In this document: piece after piece, positions 26,168-34,584 of the stretch
How positions within the stretch are numbered: position 1 is the stretch's first letter
Layout of the letters: the number at the start of each line of letters is the position of its first letter
NCBI GenBank assembly: GCA_963665045.2
Contig: CAXXJQ010000003.1
Span: 186,001-250,000 of the forward strand
DNA length: 64,000 nucleotides
Origin: JAFGRU01 sp016934985
Lineage (GTDB): Bacteria; Desulfobacterota; Desulfuromonadia; Desulfuromonadales; JAAYDE01
Direction of reading: 5' to 3'
Program-made: the position numbers and the translations under genes
Notes under the pieces: generated by a model
Databases searched by the model: none
What the model saw: the letters and a program-made list of their open reading frames with translations, nothing else
Told to the model about the DNA's origin: nothing

Positions 26168-27451
26168 TCACACCCCTGGGTAAACCATGCGCGGCAGCCA
26201 CATGCTGATGGCCGGCAGGTAGGTCAACAGAGCCAGGGCAAGCAACGCCAGCACGATGAAAGGGGCGGAGCCGCGCACGGCCTGCAGATAGTCCACATCC
26301 CCGAGGGAACTGGCCACGAACAGATTCAACCCGAACGGCGGAGTAAACATGCCGATGGCGCCGTTTACCGTCAAGACGGCCCCGAGATGGATGGGGTTGA
26401 TGCCGATCTGCATACCGATTTTGTAAAACAGGGGCGCAAGAATGACCATGATGGAAGCGGCATCCAGAAACATCCCGACAATCAGAACCGTAATGTTGAT
26501 GAGGAAGAAGACATGATACGGATTGGAACTCAGGGACAGCACCGAATCGGCAATCGTCAGCGCCAGGCCCTGGCTGGTGAGGAACCAGGACAGTACCGAA
26601 GCTGCCGAAAGGATGATCATAACCTGGGCAGTGGTAATGGCGGCGGATTTGATGGAATCAAAGAGTTGTCCCCAGCTTTTTTCACGGTAGATGAATCCCG
26701 ATACGAACAGGGAATAAACAACTGAAGCTGCGGCGGCCTCGGTGGGGGTAAAAACGCCCATGTAAATTCCGCCCAGGACGACAATCGGAACCCCCAGGCC
26801 CCAGGAGGAATCCTTGAGTCCTACCCAAAGCTGGTCTCTGGTGGGCGGAGGCATGCGCTCGACCTTGTCCCGGCGGGCAATGTAATAACAATAGGGGAGG
26901 AAGCATAAGCCGTAAAGCAAACCGGCGCCTACCCCGGCCATGAAAAGGGCGCCTACGGAAACGCCGGTGACAGCCGCGTAGACAATCATGACGATACTCG
27001 GAGGAATGATAATACCGATGGAGCCGGAGGCGATGATGACCCCGATGGAAAACGGTTTGTTGTAACCGTTTTTCTTGAGTGCCGGGTACAGCAGGGAACC
27101 GACGGCAACAACGGTCGCGGGGGCGGACCCCGAGATGGCGCTGAAGAACATGCTTGAGGAGACGGCCGTCATTCCCATCCCCCCCCTGAAGCGGCCGACC
27201 AGAAGGTTGGCGAGATTGACTATTCGGCGGGAGAGTCCTCCGACATTCATGAGGTTGCCGGTCAGGATGAAAAACGGGATCGCCATCAGGGCAAATTTAT
27301 CGAGACCTGCAAACAGCCGCTCTATGATGATGGCCGGGGGGAGGCTTCCTCCCAGAAGCATCGCTCCCATGACTGACCCTGCAAGGGCGATAAAAATCGG
27401 CACCCCGACAACGAGGAAAATGGCAAGAAGGAAAAAAAATGCTGTTATCAT
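26168..27451 (-). CDS. dctM: TRAP transporter large permease subunit (DctM family)
   Basis: This 427-residue membrane protein is the channel subunit of a sodium-driven TRAP importer, with about a dozen hydrophobic segments. Family features include FLLAIFLVVGVPIFIALAGS at the start, MAIPFFILTGNLMNVGG near 55, SGSAPATVVAVGSLLYP near 108, GIIIPPSIVMIVYAAVTG near 149 and the second-half NGAIGMFTPPFGLNLFVAS near 374. It starts 6 bases after dctQ and is followed 39 bases later by the DUF1116 gene, tying transport to the carbamoyltransferase enzymes. Confidence 0.94.
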   Translation of the reverse strand: MITAFFFLLAIFLVVGVPIFIALAGSVMGAMLLGGSLPPAIIIERLFAGLDKFALMAIPFFILTGNLMNVGGLSRRIVNLANLLVGRFRGGMGMTAVSSSMFFSAISGSAPATVVAVGSLLYPALKKNGYNKPFSIGVIIASGSIGIIIPPSIVMIVYAAVTGVSVGALFMAGVGAGLLYGLCFLPYCYYIARRDKVERMPPPTRDQLWVGLKDSSWGLGVPIVVLGGIYMGVFTPTEAAAASVVYSLFVSGFIYREKSWGQLFDSIKSAAITTAQVMIILSAASVLSWFLTSQGLALTIADSVLSLSSNPYHVFFLINITVLIVGMFLDAASIMVILAPLFYKIGMQIGINPIHLGAVLTVNGAIGMFTPPFGLNLFVASSLGDVDYLQAVRGSAPFIVLALLALALLTYLPAISMWLPRMVYPGV

Positions 27452-27457
27452 ATGTTT

Positions 27458-27958
27458 TTACCCTAAACTTTCGGGATGAGCTTCCATTTTCTCACCCCTG
27501 AAAACGTGCCATAACTGCTGGGCGAACCGCAGCGCCATCAACCCTCCACCGACGGGTATGGCCAATTGAACCAGCCACATGGGGACTTGAAGAGCGGGGC
27601 TGACCTGTCCGAACATACGGGTCTGGATAATCAGCTTGGCGCCGTAAAAGAGAACGAGGAGACAAAAGACCAGAGAAATCAGATTGATCAATGCTTCCGT
27701 GGTTTTGCGCAAAGGACGCGGGGCGAATTTGACCACAATATCGACCCCGATGTGGAGCCCCTGGCGTGCAGCGGCACTCCCTCCCAGAAAAACCATCCAG
27801 ACAATTTCGTAACGAACCAATTCCTCTGCCCAGGGGAATCCCCAGTTGAAGACGTAGCGGGCGACGACGTTGGCAAAAAGAACCAGAGACGCCGAGGCCA
27901 AAAGAATTCCCAGTAAAAATTCTTCCGCGTGAGAAAGGATTCTGTCCAGACTTGACAT
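27458..27958 (-). CDS. dctQ: TRAP transporter small permease subunit (DctQ family)
   Basis: This 166-residue protein has four hydrophobic segments (about residues 15-37, 50-67, 87-108 and 128-148). It carries the DctQ signature VVARYVFNWGFPWAEELVRY followed by VFLGGSAAARQGLHIGVD. DctQ supports the large subunit in TRAP importers. A GGGGGAA site precedes the start. A strong hairpin lies between it and the upstream binding-protein gene. Confidence 0.92.
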   Translation of the reverse strand: MSSLDRILSHAEEFLLGILLASASLVLFANVVARYVFNWGFPWAEELVRYEIVWMVFLGGSAAARQGLHIGVDIVVKFAPRPLRKTTEALINLISLVFCLLVLFYGAKLIIQTRMFGQVSPALQVPMWLVQLAIPVGGGLMALRFAQQLWHVFRGEKMEAHPESLG

Positions 27959-28008
27959 TATTCCCCCATGTCGATTGTTGCTATTAGATCGAGAGTGCTC
28001 TGATAACA

Positions 28009-28037
28009 GGCGGCAGCCTCCTTGCGGTGCTGCCGCC
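28009..28037 (-). promoter_or_regulatory. Strong intercistronic hairpin between dctP and dctQ
   Basis: A perfect 9-bp stem (GGCGGCAGC / GCTGCCGCC) with an 11-base loop lies just after the dctP stop on the minus strand. There is no U-run after it, so it is more likely a barrier that stabilises the upstream dctP mRNA than a terminator. It would favour extra binding protein over membrane subunits. Confidence 0.6.
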
Positions 28038-28053
28038 CGCTAATTCCAAAATG

Positions 28054-29082
28054 TTACTTGCTGGCCTTTTTGATCTCCTGATAAAAAGCGTCCATCAGGT
28101 CCTGGCCGATCTGTTTGGCAAACTTTTTATGAACGGAAAGAGTCGCTTCCTGGAATTTTGCAATTTGCTCAGGAGTGAGCTTGCTGACTTTGGTTCCGCT
28201 CTCGGTAATCGTCTTGACGTAGCCTTCCTCGCGCCGGGCGGTCTCCTCGCGTTCGAAATTCGTCATCTCGCGCGCCGCATCAACAAGAATTTTCTGTTGT
28301 CCAGGCTTCAGCCCATCGAACCAGACTTTGCTGAAAACGAAAGCGTACCCGAGGTAGGCATGGTTACTGATAATCAGGTTCTTTTGGACTTCGTAAAATT
28401 TCATCTTGGTGATCGAAACCAGGGGGTTCTCCTGGCATGAGACGACGTTTTGCTGAAGGGCGTTGTAGGTCTCCCCGAAAGCGATCGGCACCGGGTTGCC
28501 CCCGAGGGCTTTGAACTGTTCCATGATGATCGGGCTTTGCATTACCCTGACTTTGTAGCCTTTGAAATCTGCCGGCTCCTGGATGGGATGGTTGCAGGTG
28601 AACTGCTTGAAACCGCTTTCCCAGAACGTGACCCCTTTGAGGCCGACTTTGTCCAGGGTTGCCAGAAGCTTGTCGCCTACTTCACTGTCCAGAACCTGGT
28701 GTGCAACCTGCGGTGAGGGAAACAGAAAGGGCAGGTCGACCAATTGCAGCGCCGGCACAAAATTGCTCAGCTTTGCGGTGGGAATAATCGCTCCCTGCAG
28801 GGCGCCGAATTGCATCTGTTGGGTAGCCTCGACATCGTCTCCCAATGCGTTGTTGGGAAAGATCTTGACCTGGATTTCTCCATTGGTGCGGCTTTCCACG
28901 GCCGCTTTGAATTTTTCGGCTGCCAGGTGCTGGGCGCTGTCCTCCGGCAAGTCATGATGGAATTTCAGTTCAATAGCCATGGACATGGTCGTAAGACCAA
29001 AAATAAAAGCTGAAACCATCGCCAATACTGTGAACCTTCTCAGGACGGAACGATGTTCCCGTGTTTTTTTAATCTCGTTCAT
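28054..29082 (-). CDS. dctP: TRAP transporter substrate-binding protein (DctP family)
   Basis: This 342-residue periplasmic protein has an N-terminal signal (FTVLAMVSAFIFGLTTMSMA, after a basic head) and a mature start at about IELKFHHDLPEDSAQHLAAEKF. It has the DctP core GYKVRVMQSPIIMEQFKALG near residue 174, whose arginine usually binds a substrate carboxylate, and FGETYNALQQNVVSCQENP near 202. The family binds organic acid anions. Because the operon goes on with an oxamate carbamoyltransferase-like enzyme, oxalurate or another ureido acid is a reasonable ligand guess, but the protein itself does not prove it. Confidence 0.93.
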   Translation of the reverse strand: MNEIKKTREHRSVLRRFTVLAMVSAFIFGLTTMSMAIELKFHHDLPEDSAQHLAAEKFKAAVESRTNGEIQVKIFPNNALGDDVEATQQMQFGALQGAIIPTAKLSNFVPALQLVDLPFLFPSPQVAHQVLDSEVGDKLLATLDKVGLKGVTFWESGFKQFTCNHPIQEPADFKGYKVRVMQSPIIMEQFKALGGNPVPIAFGETYNALQQNVVSCQENPLVSITKMKFYEVQKNLIISNHAYLGYAFVFSKVWFDGLKPGQQKILVDAAREMTNFEREETARREEGYVKTITESGTKVSKLTPEQIAKFQEATLSVHKKFAKQIGQDLMDAFYQEIKKASK

Positions 29083-29204
29083 TTTGATCTCCTTTTGTTA
29101 GAAACCGCCTTGTTTTTGGAAATGACAGGCTGAAAATTTGAGTGTGATGCGCTCCATGCTTTATTGAAAAAATTTCGAAAGTGTATAGTAGTAACTCAGT
29201 CTTT

Positions 29205-29774
29205 TTACCTTCTTACCGCATCCCATGTTGCGCCTATGGCTTCTTCTATCAAAGAATCCTCAAGAGTCAATAACCCTAAATTATGGTCCATAATGGCATT
29301 AATCATGGGCCCGAAGGTCAGGTCGAACAGCAGCATCAAGGGAAGTTTCTTAATAATTTGTTGTTCTATCCCCAGCTTGAAAAGGGCGTGGAAAGGTTCC
29401 ACATAACTATCCAATTTCTGCCGCAAATTACACACGCCATAAGGAGAATAGGAATATTGCTCCATAAAGCGAAATTCCAGAGGATTCTCCATCAGGTAGT
29501 GATAGGTATTGCGACAAAGATGAAAATAACGTTCTCCGAATGGAAGATCTTCGGAGTAGCCTTTTAGAATGACGGTTCTGCGCTTCCCCTCCAGTTCTTC
29601 GTGCAGGGCGTGGATCAATTCGTCCTTGGTTTTGAAATGGCAGTAAATAGTCCCGACGCTTATCCCTGCCCGGTCAGCAATCATGGAGGTTGGGGAGCCG
29701 TGAAATCCTTTTTCAGCAATCAACTCCAGGGTCGCCTGGAGAATGGAGGAACGTGTATCAGTTTTTTTGGCCAT
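29205..29774 (-). CDS. TetR/AcrR family transcriptional regulator
   Basis: This 189-residue repressor has an N-terminal helix-turn-helix domain: SSILQATLELIAEKGFHGSP, then SMIADRAGISVGTIYCHFKT, the standard TetR recognition region, followed by DELIHALHEEL. The C-terminal ligand-binding domain is all-helical, with the aromatic patch RYFHLCRNTYHYLMENPLEF. It is encoded 122 bases upstream of dctP on the same strand, and two related palindromes sit just upstream of its own start. It probably represses itself, and perhaps the operon, until the catabolic substrate binds. A promoter for dctP in the 29083-29204 gap is possible but not identified. Confidence 0.88.
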   Translation of the reverse strand: MAKKTDTRSSILQATLELIAEKGFHGSPTSMIADRAGISVGTIYCHFKTKDELIHALHEELEGKRRTVILKGYSEDLPFGERYFHLCRNTYHYLMENPLEFRFMEQYSYSPYGVCNLRQKLDSYVEPFHALFKLGIEQQIIKKLPLMLLFDLTFGPMINAIMDHNLGLLTLEDSLIEEAIGATWDAVRR

Positions 29775-29795
29775 AGAAAAATCCCGGGGTTTGTG

Positions 29796-29813
29796 ACTGA
29801 GCGTTCACTTAGT
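29796..29813. promoter_or_regulatory. Candidate TetR operator 1
   Basis: ACTGAGCGTTCACTTAGT is an imperfect 18-bp inverted repeat (12 of 18 positions symmetric) located 22 bases upstream of the tetR start. It shares ACTGAGCGTT with operator 2. Confidence 0.55.
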
Positions 29814-29889
29814 AAAATTTATATATCTTTCTTCGAAAATGTCAAGAAAACTTTTTTTCGGCAAAAAATAAGATTTTTTAAGGTTTTTT

Positions 29890-29907
29890 ACTGAGCGTTT
29901 GCTCATT
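29890..29907. promoter_or_regulatory. Candidate TetR operator 2
   Basis: ACTGAGCGTTTGCTCATT contains the perfect inverted repeat TGAGC-GTTT-GCTCA. It shares its first ten bases with operator 1 and lies 94 bases further upstream, in the divergent region between tetR and the recJ-like gene. Confidence 0.55.
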
Positions 29908-30081
29908 AAAAATTTGTTTTTGCCGGATATTAAAACTTTTTATTTTGTTCTTTTCGCTCAGGGGTCTTTAAAAAAATTTGTATGGGGGCTTCTTTTGTTT
30001 CCAATCTGATCGTGCTACCTTCAAAAATAATATTTTAAAATCAATCCGGTCATTGATTTGGGAAAGGACGCTGAACTTAAA

Positions 30082-31923
30082 ATGCTTGTTGAAACCATCC
30101 CTTTGCCACCTCCAATAATTCAAGTTCGCCCTATCAATGAAAAGGTCAATGCGTCTCTTCTAAAGGAGGGGACACCATACTGGCTTGCGGATCTTCTCGC
30201 CCGGCGCCTCGATGAGCCGGTTGGCTGGGAGGACATTCTGAGGCCGGTGTTATCCGCCATCCCCGATCCAGCCAGGATCCCCGGTTTAGACAAAGCTGTT
30301 GAACGGTGTGTGCGGGCCATTGCCGATGGTGAGGAGATTATCTTCACCTGTGACCACGATCTCGACGGCACAGCCTCGGCGGCGGTTCTTTGGCAGGCTT
30401 TCACCGAATATTTCGGAGTCGCGGGGAATTTGCTTGGCGTGGTAACGAGTCACCGCCTGAACGAGGGCTATGGCCTGACCGAGGCAGTCCTGGAGAGGAT
30501 TCTCGCTACCGATGCCACCCTGGTCATTACTGCCGACAAGGGAAGCAGCGACGAGGAGCGTATCGCCCGCCTCGCCGCGGCCGGGCGCGATGTCATCGTT
30601 ACCGATCACCATGCCCTGCCCAAAGAGGGGCCGCCGGCCTCAGCCTATGCGGTTATAAATCCGACCCGAGCCGATGCTGACTACGATCCCAATATCTGCG
30701 GGGCAGCCGTTGCTTTTCTGCTCATGGCCAAGATTCGAAGCCGCCTTGTTGAAACGGGAATCAGAAAAGACATTCCCAGTCTTGCCGGGCTGGTCGACCT
30801 GGTGGCGGTGGCCACGGTAGCTGATTGCGTGGCTTTGCGGCCTGACCGGAGTCCGACCAATCGAGCCCTGGTCAAATATGGCCTGGCGCTTCTCAACGAA
30901 AAAAAACGAGCTGCCTGGCAGGTTTTCTGTGCCGATGTGGAGGGGCCGGTCACGGCCGAAACTGTTGCGTTTCGCCTTGCGCCACCGGTGGCGGCATGTG
31001 GGCGCCTGGACTGGCCTGAAGCGGGATTACGCTTTCTCCTGGCCGGCGACCGGCTGGAAGCTGAAAAACAGTGGGACTTTTTAAAAGGGGAAAACCGCAT
31101 GCGCCAGTCCATCGAGAGGGAGTTGCGCGAGCAGGCTTTTCAGCAGGCGATCAGGATGAGCGGTCAGTCCCTGGTGCTTTATTTCGACGACGGCCACAGC
31201 GGGGTGCACGGCATCACTGCCAGCCGTCTGGCTGAGGCTTTCGGCAAGCCTGCTGCCTTGTTTGCTCCCAAAGGGCGGGGAGCAAGAGGGGTTGATGAAA
31301 GCCCTGTCCCGGGAAACGGCCGGCCATTGGCCACAGGCAGTTTCCGAGGCGTCCCAGGCTTTCATGTCCGAGATGCCCTGCAATGGGTGGCGGATCGCCA
31401 TCCCAGTCTTTTGTGCGGGTTCGGAGGGCACGAAGGGGCGGCAGGAGCGACCGTCGCCATTGAGGATTTTCCCCGTTTTGAAGAGGCGTTCGAAGCAGCC
31501 GTTGTAGCTCAAATGGGGACTGCGCCCCTGCGCCCCACCCTTTGGGTGGATGGGGACTGGCCAGCCGAGCTGCTAACCCTTGAAACTTTGAATGTTCTTA
31601 ACACTCTCGATCCCTGGGGCAAGGATTTTCCCCCGCCCATGCTGAAAGGAGATTTCGAGGTTGCCTCCTGCCAGACCGTCGGTGGAGGAAAACATCTGCG
31701 GCTGGGGCTCATAAAAGATGGCCTGAGGGTTCCAGCTATTTGGTTCAATGCCCGGGAGTCCGCTACCCCTTCTGTGGATGTGGCCCCAGGTAGTTCCCTG
31801 ACTCTGGTTTACCGTCTGAACGCGAATTATTTTCGCGGACAAAAAAGTGTGCAGCTGCAGATAACAGGTCTCGAGTCCACATCTGGAAAAACAAAAAAAA
31901 ACCTTTCCCCACCGGCCAAATAG
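30082..31923 (+). CDS. RecJ-like DHH-family single-strand DNA exonuclease
   Basis: This 613-residue phosphoesterase belongs to the DHH/RecJ group, which degrades single-stranded DNA 5' to 3' in repair. The metal-site motifs are CDHDLDGTASAAV near residue 92 (a variant of the usual DxDxDG), TADKGSSDEE near 153, VTDHHALPKEGPPAS near 181 (the DHH motif) and LVAVATVADCVALRPDRSPT near 247. A C-terminal DHHA1 region has LCGFGGHEGAAGATVAIEDF near 446. The ATG at 30082 is preferred to an in-frame TTG eight codons earlier. The gene stands alone; it is somewhat more divergent from RecJ than housekeeping copies, so another recJ may exist elsewhere. Confidence 0.88.
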   Translation: MLVETIPLPPPIIQVRPINEKVNASLLKEGTPYWLADLLARRLDEPVGWEDILRPVLSAIPDPARIPGLDKAVERCVRAIADGEEIIFTCDHDLDGTASAAVLWQAFTEYFGVAGNLLGVVTSHRLNEGYGLTEAVLERILATDATLVITADKGSSDEERIARLAAAGRDVIVTDHHALPKEGPPASAYAVINPTRADADYDPNICGAAVAFLLMAKIRSRLVETGIRKDIPSLAGLVDLVAVATVADCVALRPDRSPTNRALVKYGLALLNEKKRAAWQVFCADVEGPVTAETVAFRLAPPVAACGRLDWPEAGLRFLLAGDRLEAEKQWDFLKGENRMRQSIERELREQAFQQAIRMSGQSLVLYFDDGHSGVHGITASRLAEAFGKPAALFAPKGRGARGVDESPVPGNGRPLATGSFRGVPGFHVRDALQWVADRHPSLLCGFGGHEGAAGATVAIEDFPRFEEAFEAAVVAQMGTAPLRPTLWVDGDWPAELLTLETLNVLNTLDPWGKDFPPPMLKGDFEVASCQTVGGGKHLRLGLIKDGLRVPAIWFNARESATPSVDVAPGSSLTLVYRLNANYFRGQKSVQLQITGLESTSGKTKKNLSPPAK

Positions 31924-32345
31924 TCAAAATTCTGACCTTTTTTTCATTATTTCTCCATCAGCGAATCAAATCTGATCGCTTTTTTGGTTGTTGGCTAAAC
32001 AGCGAGGATTACCCTTTTGCCTTATTCTCTTTTAAAAAATGACTCCTTGAACAGACCGAGCCTGAATTCCACCTTTTAAGGAGTAAATCCTTTTTTTTGT
32101 GGCTGTCGCGAACCTTTTGGATAAAACGGTTAGAAAAGTTTTTCATTAAAAAATCATTTTTTGCTGTCCTCATTTTTTTTGTTTTTGCTTTGCCGGTTTT
32201 CAATCCTGCCCTCAATTTACAACTTTCCTTTTAAATTAAAGAGCTTGGCTTCTTTATTGCTCTATGATCTAACGGATCAAAAAATCAAAAAATTGACTTT
32301 TTGAAAATTCTGGCCCTCATTAATTTTTCTGGAAGTGAGATCGCA
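31924..32345. other. AT-rich intergenic region before the MSHA operon
   Basis: About 420 bases between the recJ-like gene and the first pilus gene. It is rich in T and A runs. A long-loop inverted repeat GACTCCTT / AAGGAGT at about 32041-32085, followed by a T run, may be a terminator for the upstream gene. I see no gene or clear promoter; the operon promoter should lie here. Confidence 0.4.
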
Positions 32346-33320
32346 GTGGAGTTTTTTAAAAGAACTTTCAGTTTTCCCCGTGGTTCGGTAGGTATTTCGT
32401 TGCAGTCCGACGGTGTGAGTATCGCTCATGTCGAACGTTTGAAGAACTCCGCTCTGAACCTTCATTATGCAGAGTTCTTCCCCTATCAGGACCTTCGTGA
32501 AGCTGTCGATCTGTTGAAGATGGTGAGCCGCCGTAAAAATTTCCCCCATTCTGATTGTGTGGCTATTCTGGATCCAGGCAACTATCAACTTCTGCAGGTA
32601 GAACCGCCGGAAGTACCAGCGGCAGAGATTCGGTCTGCTGTCCGTTGGCAGGTCAAGGACCTGCTTAATTATGATGTGGATGAGGCGGTGCTCGATGTTT
32701 TTCTGGTCCCCAAAGCTGGTTTCAGAAAAAATCGCATCGCGTTTGTGGTGGCTTCCCCCAAGGAAACCATTCTCGGACAGGTCGGGCTGCTCAGGGATGC
32801 CAGACTGGATGTCGCTGCGGTAGATATTCCGGAAATGGTTCTGAGAAACATCGGCTCCCGGCTTCCCGAAGCCAGGGAAGGGCTGGCCCTTCTTTGCCTT
32901 CAGAAAAGCAGCGGCCTGATTCTTCTTATCCGGGATGCGGCTGTATACCTGGTCCGCAAAATCAATTTCGGTCTCAACCAAATGTTTGCTTCCAACGCAG
33001 GTGAGGATGAAAAAGTACTTTTTGATGAGAACGGTTTAGGCAACCACCATCTTGAAAAACTGGTCTTGGAGATCCAACGCTCTCTCGATTATTTTGAAAG
33101 CGGTTTCAACCTTTCCGGCATCAATCATCTGGTTGTCGCACCTATGGAGGAAGAACATCCTGAATTAATTCCGTTTTTTGCAAGAAACCTGAGCATCAAT
33201 GTCAGACCGTTGGATACTATTGAACTTTTTGGCAGTAATTCCCAATTGTCTCCTTCTCTTCAGGCTCGCTGTCTTACCGCCATTGGCGGAGCCCTGAGAG
33301 GAATGGCGGAGGCTGCGTGA
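32346..33320 (+). CDS. mshI: MSHA pilus biogenesis protein MshI (PilM-like)
   Basis: This cytoplasmic actin-like protein is the inner platform of a type IV pilus machine. The 324 residues start FFKRTFSFPRGSVGISLQSD and contain the PilM-type segments CVAILDPGNYQLLQVEPPEV and AAEIRSAVRWQVKDLL near residue 85-105, then LEIQRSLDYFESGFNLSGIN near 240. There is no ATG; GTG at 32346, with GGAAGTGAG upstream, is preferred over TTG at 32301. It overlaps the next gene by four bases and opens an operon in the order mshI-PilN-mshJ-mshK-mshL-mshE-mshG-pilins. Confidence 0.85.
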   Translation: MEFFKRTFSFPRGSVGISLQSDGVSIAHVERLKNSALNLHYAEFFPYQDLREAVDLLKMVSRRKNFPHSDCVAILDPGNYQLLQVEPPEVPAAEIRSAVRWQVKDLLNYDVDEAVLDVFLVPKAGFRKNRIAFVVASPKETILGQVGLLRDARLDVAAVDIPEMVLRNIGSRLPEAREGLALLCLQKSSGLILLIRDAAVYLVRKINFGLNQMFASNAGEDEKVLFDENGLGNHHLEKLVLEIQRSLDYFESGFNLSGINHLVVAPMEEEHPELIPFFARNLSINVRPLDTIELFGSNSQLSPSLQARCLTAIGGALRGMAEAA

Positions 33321-33922
33321 TTCAACAGATCAATCTTTATCAGGAATGCCTGAAAGAAAAAAAAGACCCCTTTCCTCCCTCTACCATGGGTGTGGCTTTA
33401 GCAACGGGGTTGTTCGCTCTGCTTGTTCTCTTTGGGATCAGCCAATGGCAGGCCGGTTCCCTGGATGAGCGCTACCATTACCTGCAAAATCGCAAGGCTG
33501 AAATTCTCGAGGCCCTGAAAAAAGTCGAAGATCATGCCGAACCAACGACGGGAAACACCCTTTTGCAGGAGGAACTCACCCGAATTAAAGCTGTTGTCGG
33601 CGACAAAAGCGTTCTGCTGAAGAAAATGGCGGGGCTGAAAGATAGAAGTCAGCATGGCTTTTCCCGCTATCTGGAAACCTTGGGCCGATCCGGCCTTGAG
33701 GGTTTGTGGCTGACCCGCATCGAGGTCCGGGAGGCCGGCCGGGATGTCGTCCTGGAAGGCATGGCCCTGCATCCTTGGCAAGTTTCCCTCTTTACTGAGA
33801 AACTTGCTCGTCAGGAAGGATTCACGGGTTTGACCGCAGCCAGAATTTTGATTCAAAACACCGAGAAAGATGGGGACAGGGTTAGCTTTCTTCTCGAAAC
33901 CGCACCGGAGAAATCCCCATGA
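33317..33922 (+). CDS. PilN-like (MshI2) pilus assembly protein
   Basis: This 201-residue bitopic protein has a short cytoplasmic N-terminus (VIQQINLYQECLKEKKDPFP, the peptide motif by which PilN contacts PilM), one transmembrane helix (MGVALATGLFALLVLFGISQ), a coiled coil and a periplasmic ferredoxin-like domain. It starts with GTG inside the stop region of mshI and ends with a four-base overlap with mshJ, so translation is coupled on both sides. This is the usual PilM-PilN-PilO order. Confidence 0.85.
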   Translation: MIQQINLYQECLKEKKDPFPPSTMGVALATGLFALLVLFGISQWQAGSLDERYHYLQNRKAEILEALKKVEDHAEPTTGNTLLQEELTRIKAVVGDKSVLLKKMAGLKDRSQHGFSRYLETLGRSGLEGLWLTRIEVREAGRDVVLEGMALHPWQVSLFTEKLARQEGFTGLTAARILIQNTEKDGDRVSFLLETAPEKSP

Positions 33923-34584
33923 TTGAGGAAAAAAGGCGCTTGGCACAACTGAATAGCCGTTTGAACCAACTGTCCCCCAGGGAGCGGATTCTAAGCACTC
34001 TTGTTGTCATGGCAATCATTTTTTTTGTCATGGAAATTTTTCTTTTCGCTCCCCAGGAAAAGCATCGCAGGGATGTGCGCATTGCGTCGGATAAAGCTTT
34101 CTCGGAGCTCATGGTCTATCAGGCTGAACTGAATTCCAAAACAAACAAGTCATTACAAGACCCGGCCCTAAAAATCAGAAGTGAACTTGATGCCCTCCGC
34201 CGGAAAAATCGGGAGATCGATCTGCAGTTGCGAAAAATGGAGGATGAATTTACCGCTCGCCAGGAGCCGGCCAGGCTTCTCCAGGAATTGCTGCAGCAGA
34301 ATAGCGGTCTGCGTGTCATTGAAGTAAAAAAAGGCGAGCTCGAGCCCTACGCATTTTCCGGGGCTGTGCCCGGAAGCAAAAACCCCGCTTTGGTTCGCCA
34401 GTCTGTTGAAATCGAGCTGGAAGGAAGCTTCATGGCTTTTCTCGAATATCTGCAGCGGGTCGAAAATTCGTCCCTTGTTTTATTCTGGGATGATCTGGAG
34501 CTACGGGTTGTCGAACATCCCTTCAGCCGTTTTGTTCTCAAGGTACACACCCTGTCTCCGGCTAAAGAGGCGCCCAATGTTTAA
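33919..34584 (+). CDS. mshJ: MshJ, PilO-like pilus assembly protein
   Basis: This 221-residue protein has a cytoplasmic start (IEEKRRLAQLNSRLNQLSPR), one membrane helix at about residues 27-43 (LSTLVVMAIIFFVMEIFLF), a coiled coil and a periplasmic domain ending at the C-terminus. That is the PilO/MshJ layout. With the PilN-like protein it forms the ring between the cytoplasmic ATPase platform and the outer-membrane secretin. It overlaps both neighbouring genes. Confidence 0.85.
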   Translation: MIEEKRRLAQLNSRLNQLSPRERILSTLVVMAIIFFVMEIFLFAPQEKHRRDVRIASDKAFSELMVYQAELNSKTNKSLQDPALKIRSELDALRRKNREIDLQLRKMEDEFTARQEPARLLQELLQQNSGLRVIEVKKGELEPYAFSGAVPGSKNPALVRQSVEIELEGSFMAFLEYLQRVENSSLVLFWDDLELRVVEHPFSRFVLKVHTLSPAKEAPNV

